NCBI GenBank assembly: GCA_000151295.1
Contig: GG745346.1
Coordinates: forward strand, 342,618-406,617
DNA from: Allomyces macrogynus ATCC 38327
Lineage: Eukaryota; Blastocladiomycota; Blastocladiomycetes; Blastocladiales; Blastocladiaceae
Length of the DNA stretch: 64,000 nucleotides
Reading direction: 5' to 3'
In this document: one piece after another, positions 21,744 through 32,692 of the stretch
How the letters are laid out: every line of letters begins with the position of its first letter
Numbering within the stretch: position 1 is the stretch's first letter
The notes under the pieces: generated by a model
Told to the model about the DNA's origin: nothing
What the model saw: the letters and a program-made list of their open reading frames with translations, nothing else
The model's database searches: none
Position numbers and translations under genes: made by a program

Positions 21744-23745
21744 ATGCTCGACAAGCAGGCGCTGCTGGAGCAGGACCTGCACGACCTCAAGCTTCGGTTC
21801 GAACTTCTCGGTAAGCCCGCGCTTCTCGTCGATGTTGCAAGATCCATCGCATTGAAGCTCGTGGCCGCTGCGGTTAGAGGGCGATCGCAAGGCCTACTAC
21901 GAGCAGAGCCAGCTATCGATCCAGGCCAACAAGGATGAAATTGTGCGGTTGAGAAACCAGAACAAGGAGTTGAGCGCGGCGCTCGCGCAGTTGAAAAAGG
22001 TAGGGTTCCTCGACTCGCCCACTTTGACGAGCCATGCCTGACGATTCTTCTCCGCGCGCGTAGACGTCCCCCGCCGACCGCGGCGCTGGCTCCGGCGGGT
22101 CCATGGCGCACCCAGCGCCACGCGCCTACCCGTCAACAGAACTCGAGAAACTCGACCAGCACATCAACGAAGTGCACAAGAAGGCCGACGACATGACCGC
22201 CCTTGTCCGCGCCAAGCAGACCAAACTCGACGCGCTCAAGGACCAACTGCGCGATCTCGAGCAGGAGGTCGCCGTGGTCCGTGCGACTGCGGCACACTCG
22301 CCGCAGGCGCACTCGATGCGGCACCTCGAAAACCAGCTCGACAAGGCCGTGATCAAGTACCACGAGACGCAGGCCCTGCGCAAAGTCTATGAGGAAATGG
22401 TGCGCCGACTGCACGAGGAGCGGCAGTTGTTTGACGCGCAGCTCGCGACCATGGAGCGCACGCTCGCCGCGAAACGCGCGGACGCGGCGGAACTCGAGCA
22501 CATGGCGCGCGACGCGCACCATGCCAAGGATTTGGCGCGCGCCGAGTTGGCACGGATCGAAACGCAGATTGCAGAGGACCGCAAGCGCCGCGAAAAGGAC
22601 TTGGTCGCACAGCGCGAACTCGTGCGGCTCAAGCTCGAGGCGTCGGAGAAACTCGAATTGCAGCTGCTCGCCGACACAAACCGCGCGTCGGCCGCGGCTG
22701 CGGCGGCCGAGTTTGCAGCGGGTCCGGCGGGCGCCAACCAGGCCGCGCACGACGCGGCGGATGCGCTCGCCGAACGCGTCGTCGAGTACGAGGCGCTGAT
22801 TCGGCACATCAAGGAGGCGACGGGCGTCGATGACTTGTCAAAAGTCGTGGCCAAATTTGAGGAGCAGCGCGATACCAAGGCGCGGTTGTCGGATTTGGCC
22901 AAGCAGCACGAGACGCGGCTCGCGCAGTTGCGCGCGCAGCGCGCCCAGCTGCTTAAGGAATTGGATGAGGCGCTCGTTACGGGCGAACAGGCGGGGGCCG
23001 CGGCCAAGCAGGCGATGCGCGCCATGGAGCACGAGCGTGAGTTGGAGGCCGGCAAGTACCACGATGTCGTGGAGCGGCACGAGCGCATGGCCCGGATCTT
23101 GGCCGATTTGAAGCGCGGCGTGGTGCACTTGTGGGACAAGATCAAGGTATGTCGTTGGCAAGCGGTGTCGCGCAATGAGAACGAGAACTCACCGTGTTGC
23201 TGCGGGCTGTGTAGGACGACAAGACGCAAAAGACCGAGGTGCCCGATACCGGTATTGTCGGCGTACTCGAGCAGTCGATTGGCAAGATCAGTGCGCTCCT
23301 GCAGTCAGTTGAAGGCAAGGACATTGTAATCGAGGTCCGCCACGTTTTCCACGACCCCGTTTCTTCACTTCGCCCGCTCACTTCCCACTACGTTCTTCAC
23401 CAGGGCGACCTGAGCGCGATCCCCATGCACATGTCGCAGCACAATACGCGCGTGCGGCTCGTGCCCACGGCGTTCGAGTCCGAGGATGACGACTCGGACA
23501 ATGGCGCGCAGAACGGCGAGAACGGCAAGGGCGGGCCGCCGGGCGCCATGGGCGCTGGCGGCGTGCTGGGCAACCAAAATGCGGCCGACGAGGATGTGGC
23601 CAACACGGTTGTGCCCGATCGCGACGCCATCAAGAAGGCGACGATGGCGCTGCTGAATGCGCGCAACAAGGCCAAGGGCGGGCGCAAGAAGAAGCGCGGC
23701 AAGGACAGCAAGGGCGGCGACGATGACGATGATGTGAGTGACTAG
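21744..23745 (+). CDS. Outer dynein arm docking complex protein, ODA3/CCDC151-like (600 aa)
   Basis: Exons 21744-21810, 21878-21999, 22064-23146 and 23215-23745; introns of 64-68 nt with GTAAGC, GTAGGG and GTATGT donors. The protein is coiled coil almost from end to end (YYEQSQLSIQANKDEIVRL; LEKLDQHINEVHKKADDM). The block LDKAVIKYHETQALRKVYE with EEMVRRLHEERQLFDAQL, then TLAAKRADAAELE, is characteristic of CCDC151/ODAD3, and about 600 aa matches that family. ODA3 helps dock outer dynein arms onto axonemal doublets, so the gene implies a motile flagellum. The tail is acidic with a basic KKKRGK patch. A 69-nt in-frame stretch at 23335-23403 could be a retained or unspliced intron. The gene converges with the next one, 139 bp apart. 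Confidence 0.7.
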
Positions 23746-23884
23746 CGTGGGCGAGAAGCGGGAGGGCGGGAACTGGAGGAAGGGCGAATGACATGATAGA
23801 CTTGTGATTCTTTGATGCTTTCCTCCACGTCGGATTCTGCACAACTCAACAAAACCGCATGTCAAGAGTACATTCAAAAATGAA

Positions 23885-26221
23885 TCAAAGTTCTTTGATT
23901 TTCTGCACCACCTCGGCCAACACCTCGTCTATCCTCTTGTCCATCGCCCTCCTCGCGTCATCCCCCGACAGGCCTTCCACCGCCGCCATCCTCCGCAGCG
24001 CTCGCCGATCCGCAACCGATCGCGGCTTCATGGTCCCCTCCTTGCCCGCACCCACCAGTCTCTCCCCGTGCACCCGGATCCCATCCACGAGCTGCAACAG
24101 CGTCCTCCAATACAAGATGGTCACGGGCGACGCGCGATAGCACGCGGCCAAGACCTGCTCGACATCCCCACCGCCGCACACTTCAACCACGGCCAAAATC
24201 CACCGCAGCCCCATGGCCAACACATCCAGCCGCGCCGCGACCGCGTCCGGCGGGAGGACCGACGCGCCCAGCACCACCGGCATGACGACCTCGACCGCGA
24301 CCAAGAGCATCATCGCGACCGTCCTCGGCACGACCGCATTCGCCGTCGTGACAAACGTGAGCATCTCCGTCCTGTACCGCGTCGTGATTTGCAACAGCAC
24401 GTGCAGGACCGCCGCGCGCACGCGCATCGCCTCGGGCGCCTCATCCTCCCCCGGCTCACCATCCTCGGTGCGCACGACGCGTTTCTTGAGCAGGAGCCGC
24501 ACAAGACACGGCACGAGCGCGACCCGCGTCGCGAGGGACCGCTGCATCGCTGCGGCCGCGGGCACCATATCCATGCACCAATGCGCGACGCGCAGGTGAA
24601 TCCTCGGCGGGAAGTCGCGCGGCTTCGCCAGGTACTCGAGTTTCACGTCGTGCGCGTACCGCGCGAGCGCTCGCACTTGGAGGCGCAGGAGGCGCGCGGG
24701 GCCACCGTAAAGGAGCGCGCGAATTGTTTGAAAAAGCCAGTCGAGCGCGTCGTGGAAGGAGGTCAGGGAGGAGGGGGACACGCCGCGCGTTTGCACTTGG
24801 TGGTTGATGTGCGCGGAAATGCGCCGGAGGGCCAGGTGCAGCATGTGCGGTACGTTGCGCGGGTCATTGGTGGGGTGGGTTTGCGACTCGAAGCGGGTTA
24901 GGATTGCGCGCACGTCGCGCGTCGTCGCGAGCCAGCGGAGGAGGTATGCGGTGTCGGCGACAAGGGTGGCGGGGGCGGGTGGCGTCGGGTCGGGGACGTC
25001 GGTCGCGTACGTGGCCGTCGGGGTTGGTGAGTCGTCGTTGTCATCGGCATTGCCGGTCAGCGGTGGTGTGGCCGAGCGAGCGGGTGGGACGACGCGGTCG
25101 AGGTACTGCGCGGCCGATTCGAGCGCGAGCAGGTCGTGCTGGACGACTCGGACAAACAGCTGGTCGCACAGATCCGGCGCGAGACCGGCGGCGGCGAGAC
25201 GGCGGAGCGTCGCGAGAATTCTCGCAGGAATGGGTGGAGAGGGTGGTGCGACGGGGCCAGGCACGGCTGGGGGCTCAAAAGGTGCTGGAGCCGGCGCCTC
25301 GTTGGGTTCCGTGGGAAGTGGTAATGGCGGCGGTCGTGGCAGTGCAGCGAGGGCCAGCACAGTGTCCACCTCCATCTGATCCACGTGCTCCTCGACAATC
25401 CTCTGCACTGGCGGCGGCGCCGGTCGTCCTCTGGGCATCGGACACGGCGTACCCGGTATTTCGACTGCGTGATTCCCGCCACCTCTCCCTCCACCCCCAC
25501 CATGAATCATGGGCGGCGTCACCGTCGCATTCGTCGCCTGCGACAAGTGCGTCCTCCTGCGCTGCGGCGCGAGCCGCTGGTGCATGTTATGCTCAAAGAA
25601 CGCGCGCTCCGACTGCAACTTGTCGAGATCGGCGCGCAGACTCTGCACGTGTGTGTCGGCCGCGGCACGCGCCTCGTCGAGCTTGCGCGCATACTCGGCG
25701 TCCTTGTTGAGCAAGAGCGATTCCTTTTCGGCCATTTTCTCGCGCAAGATCTTGACTTCGCCGCGGCGCTGCAGGACCTCGTTCTCGACGTCGCGCTTCT
25801 CGGCACGTAGGCGCTCGAGTTCGGCGAGGAGCGCGGCCGCATCAAGATTGGGCGCGGCGGCGGCGGCACCGTGCGCCGGCGTCTGCGGGCCCGGGATCGC
25901 GTTCCACGCGTATCCCTGCCGCGGCGGCGGGTAGGCCGCGGTCGGCGCCGGCGACCATGGCGCGGGGGAGCCCCATGTCGGGTTCAGGACGGTCACGCCC
26001 GTGGGCCCGCCTTGCGTGAGGATCGCCTGGTCGAGGTGCGCGAGCGCCGGAAGCAGCGCCTCGTCGTCGAGATCATCATCGTCGAACGGGTCAATCGCAA
26101 ACGGGTCCGGCACGGGGGTTGGGGTGTCTGGTCGTGCAGCGAGCTCGGCCGCGACAGTTCCGCGAGCACGCTTGGGCGCAGGGGCCGCGCCTGGCGGCGG
26201 TTCGGCAGCGTAGCGGCGCAT
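23885..26221 (-). CDS. ATRIP/Rad26/Ddc2-like checkpoint protein (778 aa)
   Basis: Single exon from ATG at 26221. The N-terminus is disordered with an acidic segment (FDDDDLDDEALLPALAHL) like the checkpoint-recruitment motif of ATRIP. A coiled coil at about 125-220 includes QRRGEVKILREKMAEKE and LDKLQSERAFFEHNM, the pattern seen in Rad26, UvsD and ATRIP. A Pro-rich linker follows, then a C-terminal half of helical repeats ending VLAEVVQKIKEL. ATRIP recruits the ATR kinase to RPA-coated single-stranded DNA. The assignment rests on domain order and the coiled-coil signature; the C-terminal half has low sequence conservation in the family. A Pro-rich coiled-coil protein of another kind remains possible. 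Confidence 0.5.
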   Translation of the reverse strand: MRRYAAEPPPGAAPAPKRARGTVAAELAARPDTPTPVPDPFAIDPFDDDDLDDEALLPALAHLDQAILTQGGPTGVTVLNPTWGSPAPWSPAPTAAYPPPRQGYAWNAIPGPQTPAHGAAAAAPNLDAAALLAELERLRAEKRDVENEVLQRRGEVKILREKMAEKESLLLNKDAEYARKLDEARAAADTHVQSLRADLDKLQSERAFFEHNMHQRLAPQRRRTHLSQATNATVTPPMIHGGGGGRGGGNHAVEIPGTPCPMPRGRPAPPPVQRIVEEHVDQMEVDTVLALAALPRPPPLPLPTEPNEAPAPAPFEPPAVPGPVAPPSPPIPARILATLRRLAAAGLAPDLCDQLFVRVVQHDLLALESAAQYLDRVVPPARSATPPLTGNADDNDDSPTPTATYATDVPDPTPPAPATLVADTAYLLRWLATTRDVRAILTRFESQTHPTNDPRNVPHMLHLALRRISAHINHQVQTRGVSPSSLTSFHDALDWLFQTIRALLYGGPARLLRLQVRALARYAHDVKLEYLAKPRDFPPRIHLRVAHWCMDMVPAAAAMQRSLATRVALVPCLVRLLLKKRVVRTEDGEPGEDEAPEAMRVRAAVLHVLLQITTRYRTEMLTFVTTANAVVPRTVAMMLLVAVEVVMPVVLGASVLPPDAVAARLDVLAMGLRWILAVVEVCGGGDVEQVLAACYRASPVTILYWRTLLQLVDGIRVHGERLVGAGKEGTMKPRSVADRRALRRMAAVEGLSGDDARRAMDKRIDEVLAEVVQKIKEL

Positions 26222-26541
26222 GTCGTGGCGGCCCGCTTGCGCGCGAGTGCAACAAGTTGGGAACGGGGATGGAAGGCAAAATCGTCGTCTGCGTTATTCC
26301 TCGGGCGAGGCCTCGGTCTCGTCTTCGTTGTCTTGTTCGCGAAGTGCCATCGGCATCGACTCGATCGCATCACGCAAGTTCGACTTGGCCATGCGGACCT
26401 CTGATTGATTGCCGCTGCATATCTGTTACTGTCCAGTTTCTGTTCCCTTCACCCTGACGGAAATGAGCGCTGGACCACATACAAGAATTCAATCATGACG
26501 GAAGGATGCCAAAATGAATCTAACCCGACACTCTGCAGTTT

Positions 26542-27676
26542 CTACAGCTTCGAAGAGGGCACGGGCGCCTCTTCACGCCCAATTTGCGAAAGAATGGGGA
26601 GGGCGAGCACGCCCTCGAGGTCGGCAATGGCCTGTTCCGCGCTTGCGACCACTACGTATCCATCGCGTCAATCGGTCAGTTCACGATCAACACGCGCACC
26701 AAGGACGTGAGCGAGCCAAACATACAAATTGCAGTCATCCCGACCTGCTGTGCGGCGCGAATGTTGACGACCAGGTCGTCGAGGAACACGCACTCGCGCG
26801 GCGCCACGTCGAGCCGCTCAAACAGCAGATGGTAGATGCGCGGGTCCGGCTTGCGGATCCCGACACGGCTCGACGACACGACCTCATCAAACAAGCTCAT
26901 CAGGTGAACAACATCGGCGCGCGGGCGGTGGTTCGGGATCTGGTAGTCGTTGGTGATGCAGCCAATCTTGTACTTGCCCGCTGCTAAAATCGACATGTTC
27001 AGTGGGGGAACGTCGGGGAACTGAACCGGCTCCATGAATGTGTACCCTTGAGATGCTCAATTGCCTGGACCATGAGCGGCACGGTCCGGTTCGCCTCGCG
27101 CATCATCCTCGTGAACAGCGCCCTCGCGTCGATTTTCCGGACGAGCTCACACAATGATGCTTGATCGATGGATGCACGGTCGCTGCCGCTGTCGTGGCCG
27201 TCCTTTTTCGCGACCCACGCGCAATACTGTGCGACGCTCGACTCGGCGTGCAGGTCGGCCTGGAACCGCTCGACATACTCGTCGAGATGAATCTCGCCGC
27301 GCTCGAACCTGGGTGGAGAAGGTGAACCGAAACGGGTTCAGCGCTGTACGAGCACTTGCCTGACTGAATGGTCAACGGAAACGAACCGCTGAAAGGGGCC
27401 ACTCTCGCCAGCAAAAGCTCTGTCGTTTCATTTGTTCAGAGTCAGCACCTGGAGAGCTCATTCGACACGCACTGGCAGAGCAGAGACAGACAGTGTAACG
27501 CCAATATACTGGCGCGGCAGGCCCAGTTCGCGCTCGTAGCGTGCAATCGCATGGCCAGGCGACCGGACGCACACGCCGCCCAAGTCGAACACGACGGCAC
27601 GGATTGGGCTGGACTCGCTCGGTTTCAGCTCGGGCTCAAAGACAGTTTGCAGCGAGTTGCTTGACTTGTTGCTCAT
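26542..27676 (-). CDS. HAD-superfamily hydrolase, epoxide-hydrolase N-domain/ACAD10 type (282 aa)
   Basis: Five exons (minus): 27676-27492, 27419-27387, 27308-27046, 26983-26726 and 26651-26542. Phases agree throughout and give 283 codons. Motif I is VFDLGGVCV: the first Asp is present and the second replaced by Gly, as in the soluble epoxide hydrolase N-domain/ACAD10 group. Motif II is CITND, motif III the Lys in RKPDPRIYHLLFERL, and motif IV CVFLDDLVVNIRAA. The cap region contains FERGEIHLDEYVERF. Members hydrolyse phosphate esters of varied substrates, so the substrate cannot be predicted. Exon 2 is a 33-nt microexon (AFAGESGPFQ) between GTCTGT and GTTCGT donors. The C-terminal exon ends SSKL, which resembles a peroxisomal PTS1 tripeptide (SKL), so peroxisomal targeting is plausible. 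Confidence 0.8.
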
Positions 27677-28472
27677 CGTCTTGATGTTGTCGCAATGCAG
27701 CTCGTTTGGAGGCCGTTCGTGCAGCTGAAGAATGGAGTGCTGTCAGCTTCACGGCACGTCGGCATCACAGATTTGGCGATCCTGGGTCCTCTCGGATTGT
27801 GGGTCCCCTGCAAGGATTTCGAAAGACGGGCGAAGACGACGGGATGGCACCGAAAGTCGATTTCGACACTCGCCGTCCTCGTGATGAGGATTCCAGCGTG
27901 ACGTCAAGAACGTGACCGCGGAAAGGAGGGCAAAGACGCAAGTCTTGCAACCACCGCTGAAAACTGCTGTTGGATCTGTGGTCAAGCTGCAACCGCCCAG
28001 TTTCGACCCATCGTTTTCGACACCTGTTGGGCGCGTGGACTTGTCGCAAGCTCGCAAGTAAGTGTTCGTCGCGCGCGCATCCAACACGCCGACGGCAACG
28101 CCCAGCCTGACCACGCTCACGAGCTCGCGCGCGTGCCCAATTTTTTTTCCAGTCGCTGACGACCGTGCCGCCAACGAGCCCGGCTAACGTCAAGGACCAC
28201 GGCCAGCACGACGTTGGGATCAGCCCAAGAACGCTTCCTGCCGCCGTTCACCAGGACCCTCTCCCCGCGCCGTTGCTCTGCACCAGCGCGACAGCGACCG
28301 GACCCTTCCGCTCTTCGACCCCGCACCCCCACGCGCGCCAGAGATCCTGCACGAGCGACGGAAGCGGCCATCGACGCGCACGACCAAATTCTGACCGTGG
28401 CCAAGCTCGACACGCTCGCGCTTCCAATACTTTCTCGCGCTCCGCCGTGCCCGCCAACACGACCTCTCCAAC
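27677..28472. other. Divergent intergenic region
   Basis: Lies between the divergently transcribed HAD and PXMP4-like genes. Long frames occur on both strands but show no domain or splice logic. It probably contains both promoters. Confidence 0.5.
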
Positions 28473-29142
28473 ATGATCGATTCCGTGACGCGATACCTAC
28501 TGGACCCGGCCAACCACGACACGCTCGCCCTGCTCAAGGGCCTGCGCAATGGCCTCGTCTACGGTGCCAAGATCCGGTTCCCGCATGCGCTCGTCATGAC
28601 GTTCCTGTTCCGTGATGGCAGGTGCGTTTCTTCGAAATGAATCCGCGCGCCATCACCACGGCTCTGGCGACTGACCCAATGGGGACCCCAGCTTCACGTC
28701 CAAGATGAAGCTCGTGCTCGAAGCGACGCAGCAGCACTCGTGGAACCTCGGCCGGTTCGTCTTCATCTACAAGTCGCTGCTTCTCGCTTTGCGCAAGTTA
28801 CAAGGCGGCAAGGAATCGCGCGTCGACGCGTTTCTCGCCGGGACCGTCGGCGGGTACCTGATATTCGGTAAGAACAACAACATCAACCAGCAGATTGTCA
28901 TGTACTTGTTTTCACGCATCATGATTGGGCTCGCCAAGCTGGCCGTGGAGAAGAACGTGATTCCAGACCCGCCGCAGGACCCGTTCCCGCTGTTTGCCGC
29001 CGTCGTCTGGGGGATCGTCATGTGGCTGTTCCGCCACCACCGCGATACGCTGCAGGCCAGCTTGCAGGCCAGTATGCAGTACCTCTACAACGACTCGGAT
29101 GTCTGGAACTCGTTGCGGAATTGGATCTGGCATAACAAGTAA
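28473..29142 (+). CDS. Peroxisomal membrane protein PMP24/PXMP4-like (199 aa)
   Basis: Exons 28473-28621 and 28692-29142 around a 70-nt GTGCGT...CAG intron. The conserved block LKGLRNGLVYGAKIRFPHAL, then VMTFLFRDG, is the PXMP4 signature. It is followed by SWNLGRFVFIYKSLL, GGYLIFGKNNNINQQIVMYL, FPLFAAVVWGIVMWLF and a C-terminal YLYNDSDVW. There are several membrane segments, and the protein belongs to the Tim17/Tim22/Tim23/PMP24 superfamily. Length is close to the usual 200-210 aa. PXMP4 sits in the peroxisomal membrane and its biochemical role is not settled. The neighbouring divergent HAD hydrolase ends in an SKL-like tripeptide, so the two may share a peroxisomal theme. Confidence 0.9.
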
Positions 29143-29841
29143 GTGCCGGATGCGGGTGCGTGCGTGGGTTCGTTGCGGTGCGGCCTGTCGTGGGTCGGCG
29201 CGCGGCCGCGAGAGCTCGGGCGGAGAGGAGATCGTGGGCAGCGTGGGGGGGGGGGGTGTGGTGTGCGTGTGCTCGGTAGACGGGCGCGAGATGGGCTGCT
29301 GCGGCGGCCTTTCGCGCACGACGCGATGCGTTGGTTTTGGTTTGGGCTTGTTCAGTTTGGTCTTGTTCAGTTTGGTCTCGGTTTGGTCTCGGTTTGGTCT
29401 CGGTTTGGTCTCGGTTTATCGAGTTTTGCTTTGGCTTCAATCTTTTCTTGGCTCGGATTCGGCTTCTTACATACAAGTCTATCTTGCATGGTCGCAGCTT
29501 CTCACGCGCACCGCTGATCCTGGGAGCACTAGCGTTGCCGCGGTGTTGCTCGCGTGGCAAGTGAGCGAGCGAAAGTAGTGTTGTCAAGTGGGGGACAATA
29601 TGATGATTTGCCGACGCGGTCAGGTGCTGCTTGGGAGACACTATTCTCTCACGACACCCGATGTGTTCAGGATGTCGGCGTCTGATCCGCCCCCTTCCCG
29701 CACGTTTACCTGCCGAATAACTTGTTGCAACAGCGTCCAACGAGCTGCAAACCACGGGCACTGAGGCTGCCGGATGCCAACAGCGGTTCTGACGGCTTCA
29801 ACCACCAGCACGGCAACTCGGCCCCCACCAACCGCAAGATC
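29143..29841. other. Intergenic with a minisatellite
   Basis: A G run lies at about 29248-29256 and an 11-bp minisatellite at 29337-29418. No other gene evidence. The last 120 bp are an in-frame but ATG-less extension upstream of the STRAD-like gene. Confidence 0.5.
29337..29418 (+). repeat. 11-bp minisatellite in the 3' flank of the PXMP4-like gene
   Basis: Imperfect then perfect copies of TTTGGTCTCGG, with related units TTTGGGCTTG and TTTGGTCTTG at the start. The last four units are nearly identical. Confidence 0.8.
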
Positions 29842-31613
29842 ATGTCCACAACCTCGTGGCGCGTGTCCCGCGCGGACCGCGACGCCAAGTACCGGTCGAT
29901 TGCGTTCACGGCCGATATTCGCGACTATGAGCTCATCACGTCCATTGGTATCGCGTCGGATCAACACCAACCGGCCTGCACATCGACAGCTAACAACGCT
30001 CGGTGGTTGTGCAACCAGGCGGCGTCGACGACATGTCGTTCATGTACCTGTCGCTGTTCAAGCCGGCCAAGATCTACGTCGCGCTCAAGTACACGGACTT
30101 GAGCATATCGCCCGACATTGAGTTTGTCGAGGAGTTGATGGTGCGCGCTTATTCGTCGCTCGCCGCTGTTGGCAACGAGCTCTCACCGAACTCGCGTTGC
30201 CAGACGGTCATCAACAACACCATGAAGTACCGGCACCCGTCGCTGCTGCCGTACTTCCACTCATTCGTCGAGAACGAGCGGCTGTGGAGCGTGACCCTGC
30301 CCATGAAAGCAGGTCCGGCCCCCAGCATCCCTCCCACCGCGTACGCACTTTGCGCGGCCCATTCCTGACGCGTTCTTCTCATAGCTTAGGCTCCCTCCGC
30401 TCCATCCTCGACGAGCAATTCCCGCTCGGTTTTTCTGAAACTACCGTCGCCACGATTCTTAAGTACCTCCTGCGCGCGCTGTGCTACCTGCACAACCAGG
30501 GGCTCATCCACAAGTGCGCATTCCCCGCCACGCACCTCGCACCATGCGCCTACCGCTCACCTCGTTTCTCTCCCACAGCGACGTGCGCGCCGACAACATC
30601 CTGCTCGATTTCAACGGCGACGTGCGCGTCGTCGGCCTGCACCAGGTCACGAACCTGGCCGAGGGCCGTGCCGCCGCATTCGACTATGTCGGCAACCCGG
30701 AATGGATGGCGCCGGAACTGTTTGAGCAGCAGGTCTCATTCGACTTCCGGTCCGATATTTACTCGGTCGGGATCACGGCCATGGAGTTGGCATTTGGGAA
30801 GACACCGTACCGTGACTGGCCGCCGCTCAAGGTGCGAGTCGCGCGCGTTGTGTGCGCTAGGAGGAGCGGGGGTTGCTGACCGCGATGCGTGGGTGGGTTA
30901 GATTCTGGTCGCCAAGCTCAAGTACGCGCCGCCGATCAGCGAGCAGGAGCTGGCCAAGGGCAAGAAGAAGCCGTTCTCGAAGCAGTTTTATGGGATGATT
31001 CGTGCGTGCCTCGAGCGCGATCCGGCACGAAGGTGCGTTTGCCCTGGCGTTATTGCACGTACGCACGTGGGCTGATGACTAACTTGAGCACGTTGATCGC
31101 GCAGGCCCTCGGCTGCCGACCTCCTCAAGCACCCGTTCCTGCGGCGCGCCAAGGGCGCGTCCTTCCTCGTCGACCGCATTATCAAGTCTAGCAACTTGGT
31201 GCGGAAACACGGTGCGTTCCATTCTTCCACTCATTACCAGACCGCCCTCCGCCTAACCCACGGGTTTGACCAAAGCGACCGCGCGACCCGGCAGCCCCAC
31301 GATTCCCAAACCCGGCTCCCCTGCACTTTCGTCCACATCCGGCTCGGCGCTCAGCGACTCGGCGTCGCCCTCGGCCATGTCGTCGTCGACGGCGCTGCAC
31401 GCCGGGAGCGGCCGCCCGCTGTCGCCGCACTCGCACGGGTCGGCCGTCTCGAGTATTTCGGAACTGTCAGTTGTCGGCGACTTGCAGTCGCGCCCCGGGT
31501 CGGCAGCGAGCGGTGGCGGACACGACCGCCGGCAGTCGGTCGTGTCGCAGACAAGCCACAAGAGTTACTTGTCGACAACGGACGATGAAGCCGTGGAGGG
31601 CGGTAGATGGTGA
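29842..31613 (+). CDS. STRAD-like STE20-family pseudokinase (450 aa)
   Basis: Seven exons: 29842-29947, 30019-30312, 30390-30513, 30579-30831, 30902-31032, 31105-31211 and 31276-31613; all phases agree. The kinase fold starts at YELITSIG. The glycine loop is replaced (GGVDDMSFMYLS), the VAIK lysine is kept (YVALKYTDL), HRD becomes HND (IHNDVRADNILLDFNG), and DFG is absent (VRVVGLHQVTNL). The activation-segment side reads GNPEWMAPELFEQQ and SDIYSVGITAMELAFGKTP, close to STRAD. STRAD binds and activates LKB1 kinase with the scaffold MO25 without needing catalysis. The Ser/Pro-rich tail ends GGRW and lacks the C-terminal Trp-Glu-Phe motif that STRAD uses to bind MO25. The start is the first in-frame ATG. 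Confidence 0.85.
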
Positions 31614-32692
31614 GAGGGGAGGACTGATGAGGTGGGACTGATGATGGCGACTGGGCGGCGACGGGAGGATGGGTAGATCAGTACATGACGTTTTCTGGAA
31701 TGGTGCAGGAAAAGCGGTGGATCGAAACAGTTATCTATGCGGCGTGACAGTCTGAAGCAACGATTCGGATGGGTCCATGCTGGCACATTGCATGGTACGC
31801 TCAAAATATGTCGGGGCACATGTTCTGCACTCGTACGACCTGTTGGTCAGTCTCTCAGGGTGGCCCTTCAAGAATCTCGGTCCACTTTGCGGCATGCAGC
31901 AGGCACGAGCGGGCATCCAACCCGGCCGAAGATCAAGATCAAACTGTCATTTGCCCAGCGCATGGATCGCATTCGCACGCTTTTTTGTCCCTTCTCCACC
32001 CATGTGCATCCAATCTGTTCGAGGCGCTCAAGTAGCGTGTCTGGTCCCACCATCATTTGCCGGTGCTGTTGCAGGGCAGATCCGCATCTGGCAGCTCAGC
32101 ACGTCGTCTCAGACCATCCCGCGCAGCGTGCGCGCATCAGATATAACTCCGTAGTTATGGGGCGACAGAGACCGACAGAAACGATCACACCGCGCACGAA
32201 AGCATCAGCGCTGGCATGATGTGGTTCGGCCGTTTCCAAGTCATGGCCCCCTACTCTTGCCCCTTGTCACCGCTCTACAACTCAGCAGAAACACATCCCA
32301 ATAAGCTGACACATCCATAAATTAGCTCATCGATGTTACACATTGTCGCCCGCATTGTTCTCCGTCAACAGATGCAAACATTAATGTGAGGTGTGCAGCT
32401 TCGCGCCAGCAATCGACTCTGCCAGATGGGGGTGAGGAGCACTGTCACTTTGAGTGGCTTCTCGGCGCTTCTGCTGTTTGGATTCAGATCCATGCTAGTG
32501 CGCATCCGTTTCCGATTCGAACACGAATCCATGGCCAGTCTGTCCAGAATCAATCGGACCTGTCGTCGTCACCAGTCCTGCAAACCTGGTTGTGTGCGAG
32601 CTAGACTATGTTTGCGTCTTCATGGCCTACTCATTCATACAATTCATGGCCCGTCCGGCACACCCAAACAATCCACCCTCCTGCGCCTTGAC
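31614..32692. other. Intergenic; nothing supportable
   Basis: About 1.1 kb between convergent STRAD-like and OLA1 genes. Short frames only, with no domain resemblance. It includes both 3' UTRs. Confidence 0.5.

Noticed and set aside
22133..22807. 224-codon minus-strand frame opposite the dynein-docking gene
   Set aside because: The plus strand has a coherent coiled coil joined by good introns. The reverse frame has no domain and is explained by codon bias.
28214..28615. 133-codon plus-strand frame overlapping the start of the PXMP4-like gene
   Set aside because: It is out of frame with the conserved PXMP4 block and has no recognisable motif.
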